DNA from: Ascidia mentula
Taxonomy: Eukaryota; Chordata; Ascidiacea; Phlebobranchia; Ascidiidae
Direction: 5' to 3'
Length of the DNA: 64,000 nucleotides
Assembly: GCA_947561715.1 (NCBI GenBank)
Contig: OX387201.1
Coordinates: forward strand, 5,412,001-5,476,000
Below the pieces are notes generated by a model. The model was given only the letters and a program-made list of their open reading frames with translations. It was not told the origin of the DNA and did not search any database. Position numbers and translations under genes: made by a program. Numbering within the stretch: the stretch's first letter is position 1; the number at the start of each line of letters is the position of its first letter. This document shows, piece after piece, positions 50,201 through 62,200 of this stretch.

Positions 50201-53200
50201 TGCCTGGACCTCCGTAGGGGCCATAGCCGTGACCAGCGCCAGCGAGAGCACCCGCTCCAATCACCGTGTCGCCCATGGCGTGCACGAACTTGCTAAAGTC
50301 CGCGCCGCTGTCCTTGCCTCCGACGAACACGTCGCTGCCTTGAGCGTTCGCTGCCAGTGCCTTTCCGAGAGCCGCGTTGTCGGCCTTGTTCGCAAGTTGC
50401 ACGTCGCTGCCCGAGCTGTCATCGTCGCCAGTCACCATTTCGAAGGTTGAACCTCCAAGCACGATGCCGGACTTGGCCGCTCCGTAAGCGTCGCCGCCAT
50501 ATTGGCCGCCGTACTCTCCTGGATAGTATGCGTGGCCCGCTGTACCGAGACCTGCCGCGCCAGCACCGATCAGAGTGTCGCCGGCGGTGAAGATCGCCTT
50601 GCTGCCCTTTCCGCCCTTCTTGCCGCCGTCCACAAAGACGCCGCTGTCCTGAGCACCGTACGCCGCACCGAGGCCAGCTGCCAGGTTTTCGCCGAACTGG
50701 TCAGCCTTGACAGTGCCGTCGTGGCCTTCATCTCCGTAATCCTCGATCATGAACGAGTGTCCGCCAACAATGATGTCGGAAGCGGCGGCACCCATCGCCT
50801 TGCCGTGTCCGCGGAATTTGCCTGGACCTCCGTAGGGGCCATAGCCGTGACCAGCGCCAGCGAGAGCACCCGCTCCAATCACCGTGTCGCCCATGGCGTG
50901 CACGAACTTGCTAAAGTCCGCGCCGCTGTCCTTGCCTCCGACGAACACGTCGCTGCCTTGAGCGTTCGCTGCCAGTGCCTTTCCGAGAGCCGCGTTGTCG
51001 GCCTTGTTCGCAAGTTGCACGTCGCTGCCCGAGCTGTCATCGTCGCCAGTCACCATTTCGAAGGTTGAACCTCCAAGCACGATGCCGGACTTGGCCGCTC
51101 CGTAAGCGTCGCCGCCATATTGGCCGCCGTACTCTCCTGGATAGTATGCGTGGCCCGCTGTACCGAGACCTGCCGCGCCAGCACCGATCAGAGTGTCGCC
51201 GGCGGTGAAGATCGCCTTGCTGCCCTTTCCGCCCTTCTTGCCGCCGTCCACAAAGACGCCGCTGTCCTGAGCACCGTACGCCGCACCGAGGCCAGCTGCC
51301 AGGTTTTCGCCGAACTGGTCAGCCTTGACAGTGCCGTCGTGGCCTTCATCTCCGTAATCCTCGATCATGAACGAGTGTCCGCCAACAATGATGTCGGAAG
51401 CGGCGGCACCCATCGCCTTGCCGTGTCCGCGGAATTTGCCTGGACCTCCGTAGGGGCCATAGCCGTGACCAGCGCCAGCGAGAGCACCCGCTCCAATCAC
51501 CGTGTCGCCCATGGCGTGCACGAACTTGCTAAAGTCCGCGCCGCTGTCCTTGCCTCCGACGAACACGTCGCTGCCTTGAGCGTTCGCTGCCAGTGCCTTT
51601 CCGAGAGCCGCGTTGTCGGCCTTGTTCGCAAGTTGCACGTCGCTGCCCGAGCTGTCATCGTCGCCAGTCACCATTTCGAAGGTTGAACCTCCAAGCACGA
51701 TGCCGGACTTGGCCGCTCCGTAAGCGTCGCCGCCATATTGGCCGCCGTACTCTCCTGGATAGTATGCGTGGCCCGCTGTACCGAGACCTGCCGCGCCAGC
51801 ACCGATCAGAGTGTCGCCGGCGGTGAAGATCGCCTTGCTGCCCTTTCCGCCCTTCTTGCCGCCGTCCACAAAGACGCCGCTGTCCTGAGCACCGTACGCC
51901 GCACCGAGGCCAGCTGCCAGGTTTTCGCCGAACTGGTCAGCCTTGACAGTGCCGTCGTGGCCTTCATCTCCGTAATCCTCGATCATGAACGAGTGTCCGC
52001 CAACAATGATGTCGGAAGCGGCGGCACCCATCGCCTTGCCGTGTCCGCGGAATTTGCCTGGACCTCCGTAGGGGCCATAGCCGTGACCAGCGCCAGCGAG
52101 AGCACCCGCTCCAATCACCGTGTCGCCCATGGCGTGCACGAACTTGCTAAAGTCCGCGCCGCTGTCCTTGCCTCCGACGAACACGTCGCTGCCTTGAGCG
52201 TTCGCTGCCAGTGCCTTTCCGAGAGCCGCGTTGTCGGCCTTGTTCGCAAGTTGCACGTCGCTGCCCGAGCTGTCATCGTCGCCAGTCACCATTTCGAAGG
52301 TTGAACCTCCAAGCACGATGCCGGACTTGGCCGCTCCGTAAGCGTCGCCGCCATATTGGCCGCCGTACTCTCCTGGATAGTATGCGTGGCCCGCTGTACC
52401 GAGACCTGCCGCGCCAGCACCGATCAGAGTGTCGCCGGCGGTGAAGATCGCCTTGCTGCCCTTGCCGCCCTTCTTGCCGCCGTCCACAAAGACGCCGCTG
52501 TCCTGAGCACCGTACGCCGCACCGAGGCCAGCTGCCAGGTTTTCGCCGAACTGGTCAGCCTTGACAGTGCCGTCGTGGCCTTCATCTCCGTAATCCTCGA
52601 TCATGAACGAGTGTCCGCCAACAATGATGTCGGAAGCGGCGGCACCCATCGCCTTGCCGTGTCCGCGGAATTTGCCTGGACCTCCGTAGGGGCCATAGCC
52701 GTGACCAGCGCCAGCGAGAGCACCCGCTCCAATCACCGTGTCGCCCATGGCGTGCACGAACTTGCTAAAGTCCGCGCCGCTGTCCTTGCCTCCGACGAAC
52801 ACGTCGCTGCCTTGAGCGTTCGCTGCCAGTGCCTTTCCGAGAGCCGCGTTGTCGGCCTTGTTCGCAAGTTGCACGTCGCTGCCCGAGCTGTCATCGTCGC
52901 CAGTCACCATTTCGAAGGTTGAACCTCCAAGCACGATGCCGGACTTGGCCGCTCCGTAAGCGTCGCCGCCATATTGGCCGCCGTACTCTCCTGGATAGTA
53001 TGCGTGGCCCGCTGTACCGAGACCTGCCGCGCCAGCACCGATCAGAGTGTCGCCGGCGGTGAAGATCGCCTTGCTGCCCTTTCCGCCCTTCTTGCCGCCG
53101 TCCACAAAGACGCCGCTGTCCTGAGCACCGTACGCCGCACCGAGGCCAGCTGCCAGGTTTTCGCCGAACTGGTCAGCCTTGACAGTGCCGTCGTGGCCTT

Positions 53201-56200
53201 CATCTCCGTAATCCTCGATCATGAACGAGTGTCCGCCAACAATGATGTCGGAAGCGGCGGCACCCATCGCCTTGCCGTGTCCGCGGAATTTGCCTGGACC
53301 TCCGTAGGGGCCATAGCCGTGACCAGCGCCAGCGAGAGCACCCGCTCCAATCACCGTGTCGCCCATGGCGTGCACGAACTTGCTAAAGTCCGCGCCGCTG
53401 TCCTTGCCTCCGACGAACACGTCGCTGCCTTGAGCGTTCGCTGCCAGTGCCTTTCCGAGAGCCGCGTTGTCGGCCTTGTTCGCAAGTTGCACGTCGCTGC
53501 CCGAGCTGTCATCGTCGCCAGTCACCATTTCGAAGGTTGAACCTCCAAGCACGATGCCGGACTTGGCCGCTCCGTAAGCGTCGCCGCCATATTGGCCGCC
53601 GTACTCTCCTGGATAGTATGCGTGGCCCGCTGTACCGAGACCTGCCGCGCCAGCACCGATCAGAGTGTCGCCGGCGGTGAAGATCGCCTTGCTGCCCTTG
53701 CCGCCCTTCTTGCCGCCGTCCACAAAGACGCCGCTGTCCTGAGCACCGTACGCCGCACCGAGGCCAGCTGCCAGGTTTTCGCCGAACTGGTCAGCCTTGA
53801 CAGTGCCGTCGTGGCCTTCATCTCCGTAATCCTCGATCATGAACGAGTGTCCGCCAACAATGATGTCGGAAGCGGCGGCACCCATCGCCTTGCCGTGTCC
53901 GCGGAATTTGCCTGGACCTCCGTAGGGGCCATAGCCGTGACCAGCGCCAGCGAGAGCACCCGCTCCAATCACCGTGTCGCCCATGGCGTGCACGAACTTG
54001 CTAAAGTCCGCGCCGCTGTCCTTGCCTCCGACGAACACGTCGCTGCCTTGAGCGTTCGCTGCCAGTGCCTTTCCGAGAGCCGCGTTGTCGGCCTTGTTCG
54101 CAAGTTGCACGTCGCTGCCCGAGCTGTCATCGTCGCCAGTCACCATTTCGAAGGTTGAACCTCCAAGCACGATGCCGGACTTGGCCGCTCCGTAAGCGTC
54201 GCCGCCATATTGGCCGCCGTACTCTCCTGGATAGTATGCGTGGCCCGCTGTACCGAGACCTGCCGCGCCAGCACCGATCAGAGTGTCGCCGGCGGTGAAG
54301 ATCGCCTTGCTGCCCTTTCCGCCCTTCTTGCCGCCGTCCACAAAGACGCCGCTGTCCTGAGCACCGTACGCCGCACCGAGGCCAGCTGCCAGGTTTTCGC
54401 CGAACTGGTCAGCCTTGACAGTGCCGTCGTGGCCTTCATCTCCGTAATCCTCGATCATGAACGAGTGTCCGCCAACAATGATGTCGGAAGCGGCGGCACC
54501 CATCGCCTTGCCGTGTCCGCGGAATTTGCCTGGACCTCCGTAGGGGCCATAGCCGTGACCAGCGCCAGCGAGAGCACCCGCTCCAATCACCGTGTCGCCC
54601 ATGGCGTGCACGAACTTGCTAAAGTCCGCGCCGCTGTCCTTGCCTCCGACGAACACGTCGCTGCCTTGAGCGTTCGCTGCCAGTGCCTTTCCGAGAGCCG
54701 CGTTGTCGGCCTTGTTCGCAAGTTGCACGTCGCTGCCCGAGCTGTCATCGTCGCCAGTCACCATTTCGAAGGTTGAACCTCCAAGCACGATGCCGGACTT
54801 GGCCGCTCCGTAAGCGTCGCCGCCATATTGGCCGCCGTACTCTCCTGGATAGTATGCGTGGCCCGCTGTACCGAGACCTGCCGCGCCAGCACCGATCAGA
54901 GTGTCGCCGGCGGTGAAGATCGCCTTGCTGCCCTTTCCGCCCTTCTTGCCGCCGTCCACAAAGACGCCGCTGTCCTGAGCACCGTACGCCGCACCGAGGC
55001 CAGCTGCCAGGTTTTCGCCGAACTGGTCAGCCTTGACAGTGCCGTCGTGGCCTTCATCTCCGTAATCCTCGATCATGAACGAGTGTCCGCCAACAATGAT
55101 GTCGGAAGCGGCGGCACCCATCGCCTTGCCGTGTCCGCGGAATTTGCCTGGACCTCCGTAGGGGCCATAGCCGTGACCAGCGCCAGCGAGAGCACCCGCT
55201 CCAATCACCGTGTCGCCCATGGCGTGCACGAACTTGCTAAAGTCCGCGCCGCTGTCCTTGCCTCCGACGAACACGTCGCTGCCTTGAGCGTTCGCTGCCA
55301 GTGCCTTTCCGAGAGCCGCGTTGTCGGCCTTGTTCGCAAGTTGCACGTCGCTGCCCGAGCTGTCATCGTCGCCAGTCACCATTTCGAAGGTTGAACCTCC
55401 AAGCACGATGCCGGACTTGGCCGCTCCGTAAGCGTCGCCGCCATATTGGCCGCCGTACTCTCCTGGATAGTATGCGTGGCCCGCTGTACCGAGACCTGCC
55501 GCGCCAGCACCGATCAGAGTGTCGCCGGCGGTGAAGATCGCCTTGCTGCCCTTGCCGCCCTTCTTGCCGCCGTCCACAAAGACGCCGCTGTCCTGAGCAC
55601 CGTACGCCGCACCGAGGCCAGCTGCCAGGTTTTCGCCGAACTGGTCAGCCTTGACAGTGCCGTCGTGGCCTTCATCTCCGTAATCCTCGATCATGAACGA
55701 GTGTCCGCCAACAATGATGTCGGAAGCGGCGGCACCCATCGCCTTGCCGTGTCCGCGGAATTTGCCTGGACCTCCGTAGGGGCCATAGCCGTGACCAGCG
55801 CCAGCGAGAGCACCCGCTCCAATCACCGTGTCGCCCATGGCGTGCACGAACTTGCTAAAGTCCGCGCCGCTGTCCTTGCCTCCGACGAACACGTCGCTGC
55901 CTTGAGCGTTCGCTGCCAGTGCCTTTCCGAGAGCCGCGTTGTCGGCCTTGTTCGCAAGTTGCACGTCGCTGCCCGAGCTGTCATCGTCGCCAGTCACCAT
56001 TTCGAAAGTTGAACCTCCAAGCACGATGCCGGACTTGGCCGCTCCGTAAGCGTCGCCGCCATATTGGCCGCCGTACTCTCCTGGATAGTATGCGTGGCCC
56101 GCTGTACCGAGACCTGCCGCGCCAGCACCGATCAGAGTGTCGCCGGCGGTGAAGATCGCCTTGCTGCCCTTTCCGCCCTTCTTGCCGCCGTCCACAAAGA

Positions 56201-59200
56201 CGCCGCTGTCCTGAGCACCGTACGCCGCACCGAGGCCAGCTGCCAGGTTTTCGCCGAACTGGTCAGCCTTGACAGTGCCGTCGTGGCCTTCATCTCCGTA
56301 ATCCTCGATCATGAACGAGTGTCCGCCAACAATGATGTCGGAAGCGGCGGCACCCATCGCCTTGCCGTGTCCGCGGAATTTGCCTGGACCTCCGTAGGGG
56401 CCATAGCCGTGACCAGCGCCAGCGAGAGCACCCGCTCCAATCACCGTGTCGCCCATGGCGTGCACGAACTTGCTAAAGTCCGCGCCGCTGTCCTTGCCTC
56501 CGACGAACACGTCGCTGCCTTGAGCGTTCGCTGCCAGTGCCTTTCCGAGAGCCGCGTTGTCGGCCTTGTTCGCAAGTTGCACGTCGCTGCCCGAGCTGTC
56601 ATCGTCGCCAGTCACCATTTCGAAGGTTGAACCTCCAAGCACGATGCCGGACTTGGCCGCTCCGTAAGCGTCGCCGCCATATTGGCCGCCGTACTCTCCT
56701 GGATAGTATGCGTGGCCCGCTGTACCGAGACCTGCCGCGCCAGCACCGATCAGAGTGTCGCCGGCGGTGAAGATCGCCTTGCTGCCCTTGCCGCCCTTCT
56801 TGCCGCCGTCCACAAAGACGCCGCTGTCCTGAGCACCGTACGCCGCACCGAGGCCAGCTGCCAGGTTTTCGCCGAACTGGTCAGCCTTGACAGTGCCGTC
56901 GTGGCCTTCATCTCCGTAATCCTCGATCATGAACGAGTGTCCGCCAACAATGATGTCGGAAGCGGCGGCACCCATCGCCTTGCCGTGTCCGCGGAATTTG
57001 CCTGGACCTCCGTAGGGGCCATAGCCGTGACCAGCGCCAGCGAGAGCACCCGCTCCAATCACCGTGTCGCCCATGGCGTGCACGAACTTGCTAAAGTCCG
57101 CGCCGCTGTCCTTGCCTCCGACGAACACGTCGCTGCCTTGAGCGTTCGCTGCCAGTGCCTTTCCGAGAGCCGCGTTGTCGGCCTTGTTCGCAAGTTGCAC
57201 GTCGCTGCCCGAGCTGTCATCGTCGCCAGTCACCATTTCGAAGGTTGAACCTCCAAGCACGATGCCGGACTTGGCCGCTCCGTAAGCGTCGCCGCCATAT
57301 TGGCCGCCGTACTCTCCTGGATAGTATGCGTGGCCCGCTGTACCGAGACCTGCCGCGCCAGCACCGATCAGAGTGTCGCCGGCGGTGAAGATCGCCTTGC
57401 TGCCCTTGCCGCCCTTCTTGCCGCCGTCCACAAAGACGCCGCTGTCCTGAGCACCGTACGCCGCACCGAGGCCAGCTGCCAGGTTTTCGCCGAACTGGTC
57501 AGCCTTGACAGTGCCGTCGTGGCCTTCATCTCCGTAATCCTCGATCATGAACGAGTGTCCGCCAACAATGATGTCGGAAGCGGCGGCACCCATCGCCTTG
57601 CCGTGTCCGCGGAATTTGCCTGGACCTCCGTAGGGGCCATAGCCGTGACCAGCGCCAGCGAGAGCACCCGCTCCAATCACCGTGTCGCCCATGGCGTGCA
57701 CGAACTTGCTAAAGTCCGCGCCGCTGTCCTTGCCTCCGACGAACACGTCGCTGCCTTGAGCGTTCGCTGCCAGTGCCTTTCCGAGAGCCGCGTTGTCGGC
57801 CTTGTTCGCAAGTTGCACGTCGCTGCCCGAGCTGTCATCGTCGCCAGTCACCATTTCGAAGGTTGAACCTCCAAGCACGATGCCGGACTTGGCCGCTCCG
57901 TAAGCGTCGCCGCCATATTGGCCGCCGTACTCTCCTGGATAGTATGCGTGGCCCGCTGTACCGAGACCTGCCGCGCCAGCACCGATCAGAGTGTCGCCGG
58001 CGGTGAAGATCGCCTTGCTGCCCTTGCCGCCCTTCTTGCCGCCGTCCACAAAGACGCCGCTGTCCTGAGCACCGTACGCCGCACCGAGGCCAGCTGCCAG
58101 GTTTTCGCCGAACTGGTCAGCCTTGACAGTGCCGTCGTGGCCTTCATCTCCGTAATCCTCGATCATGAACGAGTGTCCGCCAACAATGATGTCGGAAGCG
58201 GCGGCACCCATCGCCTTGCCGTGTCCGCGGAATTTGCCTGGACCTCCGTAGGGGCCATAGCCGTGACCAGCGCCAGCGAGAGCACCCGCTCCAATCACCG
58301 TGTCGCCCATGGCGTGCACGAACTTGCTAAAGTCCGCGCCGCTGTCCTTGCCTCCGACGAACACGTCGCTGCCTTGAGCGTTCGCTGCCAGTGCCTTTCC
58401 GAGAGCCGCGTTGTCGGCCTTGTTCGCAAGTTGCACGTCGCTGCCCGAGCTGTCATCGTCGCCAGTCACCATTTCGAAGGTTGAACCTCCAAGCACGATG
58501 CCGGACTTGGCCGCTCCGTAAGCGTCGCCGCCATATTGGCCGCCGTACTCTCCTGGATAGTATGCGTGGCCCGCTGTACCGAGACCTGCCGCGCCAGCAC
58601 CGATCAGAGTGTCGCCGGCGGTGAAGATCGCCTTGCTGCCCTTTCCGCCCTTCTTGCCGCCGTCCACAAAGACGCCGCTGTCCTGAGCACCGTACGCCGC
58701 ACCGAGGCCAGCTGCCAGGTTTTCGCCGAACTGGTCAGCCTTGACAGTGCCGTCGTGGCCTTCATCTCCGTAATCCTCGATCATGAACGAGTGTCCGCCA
58801 ACAATGATGTCGGAAGCGGCGGCACCCATCGCCTTGCCGTGTCCGCGGAATTTGCCTGGACCTCCGTAGGGGCCATAGCCGTGACCAGCGCCAGCGAGAG
58901 CACCCGCTCCAATCACCGTGTCGCCCATGGCGTGCACGAACTTGCTAAAGTCCGCGCCGCTGTCCTTGCCTCCGACGAACACGTCGCTGCCTTGAGCGTT
59001 CGCTGCCAGTGCCTTTCCGAGAGCCGCGTTGTCGGCCTTGTTCGCAAGTTGCACGTCGCTGCCCGAGCTGTCATCGTCGCCAGTCACCATTTCGAAGGTT
59101 GAACCTCCAAGCACGATGCCGGACTTGGCCGCTCCGTAAGCGTCGCCGCCATATTGGCCGCCGTACTCTCCTGGATAGTATGCGTGGCCCGCTGTACCGA

Positions 59201-62200
59201 GACCTGCCGCGCCAGCACCGATCAGAGTGTCGCCGGCGGTGAAGATCGCCTTGCTGCCCTTGCCGCCCTTCTTGCCGCCGTCCACAAAGACGCCGCTGTC
59301 CTGAGCACCGTACGCCGCACCGAGGCCAGCTGCCAGGTTTTCGCCGAACTGGTCAGCCTTGACAGTGCCGTCGTGGCCTTCATCTCCGTAATCCTCGATC
59401 ATGAACGAGTGTCCGCCAACAATGATGTCGGAAGCGGCGGCACCCATCGCCTTGCCGTGTCCGCGGAATTTGCCTGGACCTCCGTAGGGGCCATAGCCGT
59501 GACCAGCGCCAGCGAGAGCACCCGCTCCAATCACCGTGTCGCCCATGGCGTGCACGAACTTGCTAAAGTCCGCGCCGCTGTCCTTGCCTCCGACGAACAC
59601 GTCGCTGCCTTGAGCGTTCGCTGCCAGTGCCTTTCCGAGAGCCGCGTTGTCGGCCTTGTTCGCAAGTTGCACGTCGCTGCCCGAGCTGTCATCGTCGCCA
59701 GTCACCATTTCGAAGGTTGAACCTCCAAGCACGATGCCGGACTTGGCCGCTCCGTAAGCGTCGCCGCCATATTGGCCGCCGTACTCTCCTGGATAGTATG
59801 CGTGGCCCGCTGTACCGAGACCTGCCGCGCCAGCACCGATCAGAGTGTCGCCGGCGGTGAAGATCGCCTTGCTGCCCTTGCCGCCCTTCTTGCCGCCGTC
59901 CACAAAGACGCCGCTGTCCTGAGCACCGTACGCCGCACCGAGGCCAGCTGCCAGGTTTTCGCCGAACTGGTCAGCCTTGACAGTGCCGTCGTGGCCTTCA
60001 TCTCCGTAATCCTCGATCATGAACGAGTGTCCGCCAACAATGATGTCGGAAGCGGCGGCACCCATCGCCTTGCCGTGTCCGCGGAATTTGCCTGGACCTC
60101 CGTAGGGGCCATAGCCGTGACCAGCGCCAGCGAGAGCACCCGCTCCAATCACCGTGTCGCCCATGGCGTGCACGAACTTGCTAAAGTCCGCGCCGCTGTC
60201 CTTGCCTCCGACGAACACGTCGCTGCCTTGAGCGTTCGCTGCCAGTGCCTTTCCGAGAGCCGCGTTGTCGGCCTTGTTCGCAAGTTGCACGTCGCTGCCC
60301 GAGCTGTCATCGTCGCCAGTCACCATTTCGAAAGTTGAACCTCCAAGCACGATGCCGGACTTGGCCGCTCCGTAAGCGTCGCCGCCATATTGGCCGCCGT
60401 ACTCTCCTGGATAGTATGCGTGGCCCGCTGTACCGAGACCTGCCGCGCCAGCACCGATCAGAGTGTCGCCGGCGGTGAAGATCGCCTTGCTGCCCTTTCC
60501 GCCCTTCTTGCCGCCGTCCACAAAGACGCCGCTGTCCTGAGCACCGTACGCCGCACCGAGGCCAGCTGCCAGGTTTTCGCCGAACTGGTCAGCCTTGACA
60601 GTGCCGTCGTGGCCTTCATCTCCGTAATCCTCGATCATGAACGAGTGTCCGCCAACAATGATGTCGGAAGCGGCGGCACCCATCGCCTTGCCGTGTCCGC
60701 GGAATTTGCCTGGACCTCCGTAGGGGCCATAGCCGTGACCAGCGCCAGCGAGAGCACCCGCTCCAATCACCGTGTCGCCCATGGCGTGCACGAACTTGCT
60801 AAAGTCCGCGCCGCTGTCCTTGCCTCCGACGAACACGTCGCTGCCTTGAGCGTTCGCTGCCAGTGCCTTTCCGAGAGCCGCGTTGTCGGCCTTGTTCGCA
60901 AGTTGCACGTCGCTGCCCGAGCTGTCATCGTCGCCAGTCACCATTTCGAAGGTTGAACCTCCAAGCACGATGCCGGACTTGGCCGCTCCGTAAGCGTCGC
61001 CGCCATATTGGCCGCCGTACTCTCCTGGATAGTATGCGTGGCCCGCTGTACCGAGACCTGCCGCGCCAGCACCGATCAGAGTGTCGCCGGCGGTGAAGAT
61101 CGCCTTGCTGCCCTTGCCGCCCTTCTTGCCGCCGTCCACAAAGACGCCGCTGTCCTGAGCACCGTACGCCGCACCGAGGCCAGCTGCCAGGTTTTCGCCG
61201 AACTGGTCAGCCTTGACAGTGCCGTCGTGGCCTTCATCTCCGTAATCCTCGATCATGAACGAGTGTCCGCCAACAATGATGTCGGAAGCGGCGGCACCCA
61301 TCGCCTTGCCGTGTCCGCGGAATTTGCCTGGACCTCCGTAGGGGCCATAGCCGTGACCAGCGCCAGCGAGAGCACCCGCTCCAATCACCGTGTCGCCCAT
61401 GGCGTGCACGAACTTGCTAAAGTCCGCGCCGCTGTCCTTGCCTCCGACGAACACGTCGCTGCCTTGAGCGTTCGCTGCCAGTGCCTTTCCGAGAGCCGCG
61501 TTGTCGGCCTTGTTCGCAAGTTGCACGTCGCTGCCCGAGCTGTCATCGTCGCCAGTCACCATTTCGAAGGTTGAACCTCCAAGCACGATGCCGGACTTGG
61601 CCGCTCCGTAAGCGTCGCCGCCATATTGGCCGCCGTACTCTCCTGGATAGTATGCGTGGCCCGCTGTACCGAGACCTGCCGCGCCAGCACCGATCAGAGT
61701 GTCGCCGGCGGTGAAGATCGCCTTGCTGCCCTTGCCGCCCTTCTTGCCGCCGTCCACAAAGACGCCGCTGTCCTGAGCACCGTACGCCGCACCGAGGCCA
61801 ACTGCCAGGTTTTCGCCGAACTGGTCAGCCTTGACAGTGCCGTCGTGGCCTTCATCTCCGTAATCCTCGATCATGAACGAGTGTCCGCCAACAATGATGT
61901 CGGAAGCGGCGGCACCCATCGCCTTGCCGTGTCCGCGGAATTTGCCTGGACCTCCGTAGGGGCCATAGCCGTGACCAGCGCCAGCGAGAGCACCCGCTCC
62001 AATCACCGTGTCGCCCATGGCGTGCACGAACTTGCTAAAGTCCGCGCCGCTGTCCTTGCCTCCGACGAACACGTCGCTGCCTTGAGCGTTCGCTGCCAGT
62101 GCCTTTCCGAGAGCCGCGTTGTCGGCCTTGTTCGCAAGTTGCACGTCGCTGCCCGAGCTGTCATCGTCGCCAGTCACCATTTCGAAGGTTGAACCTCCAA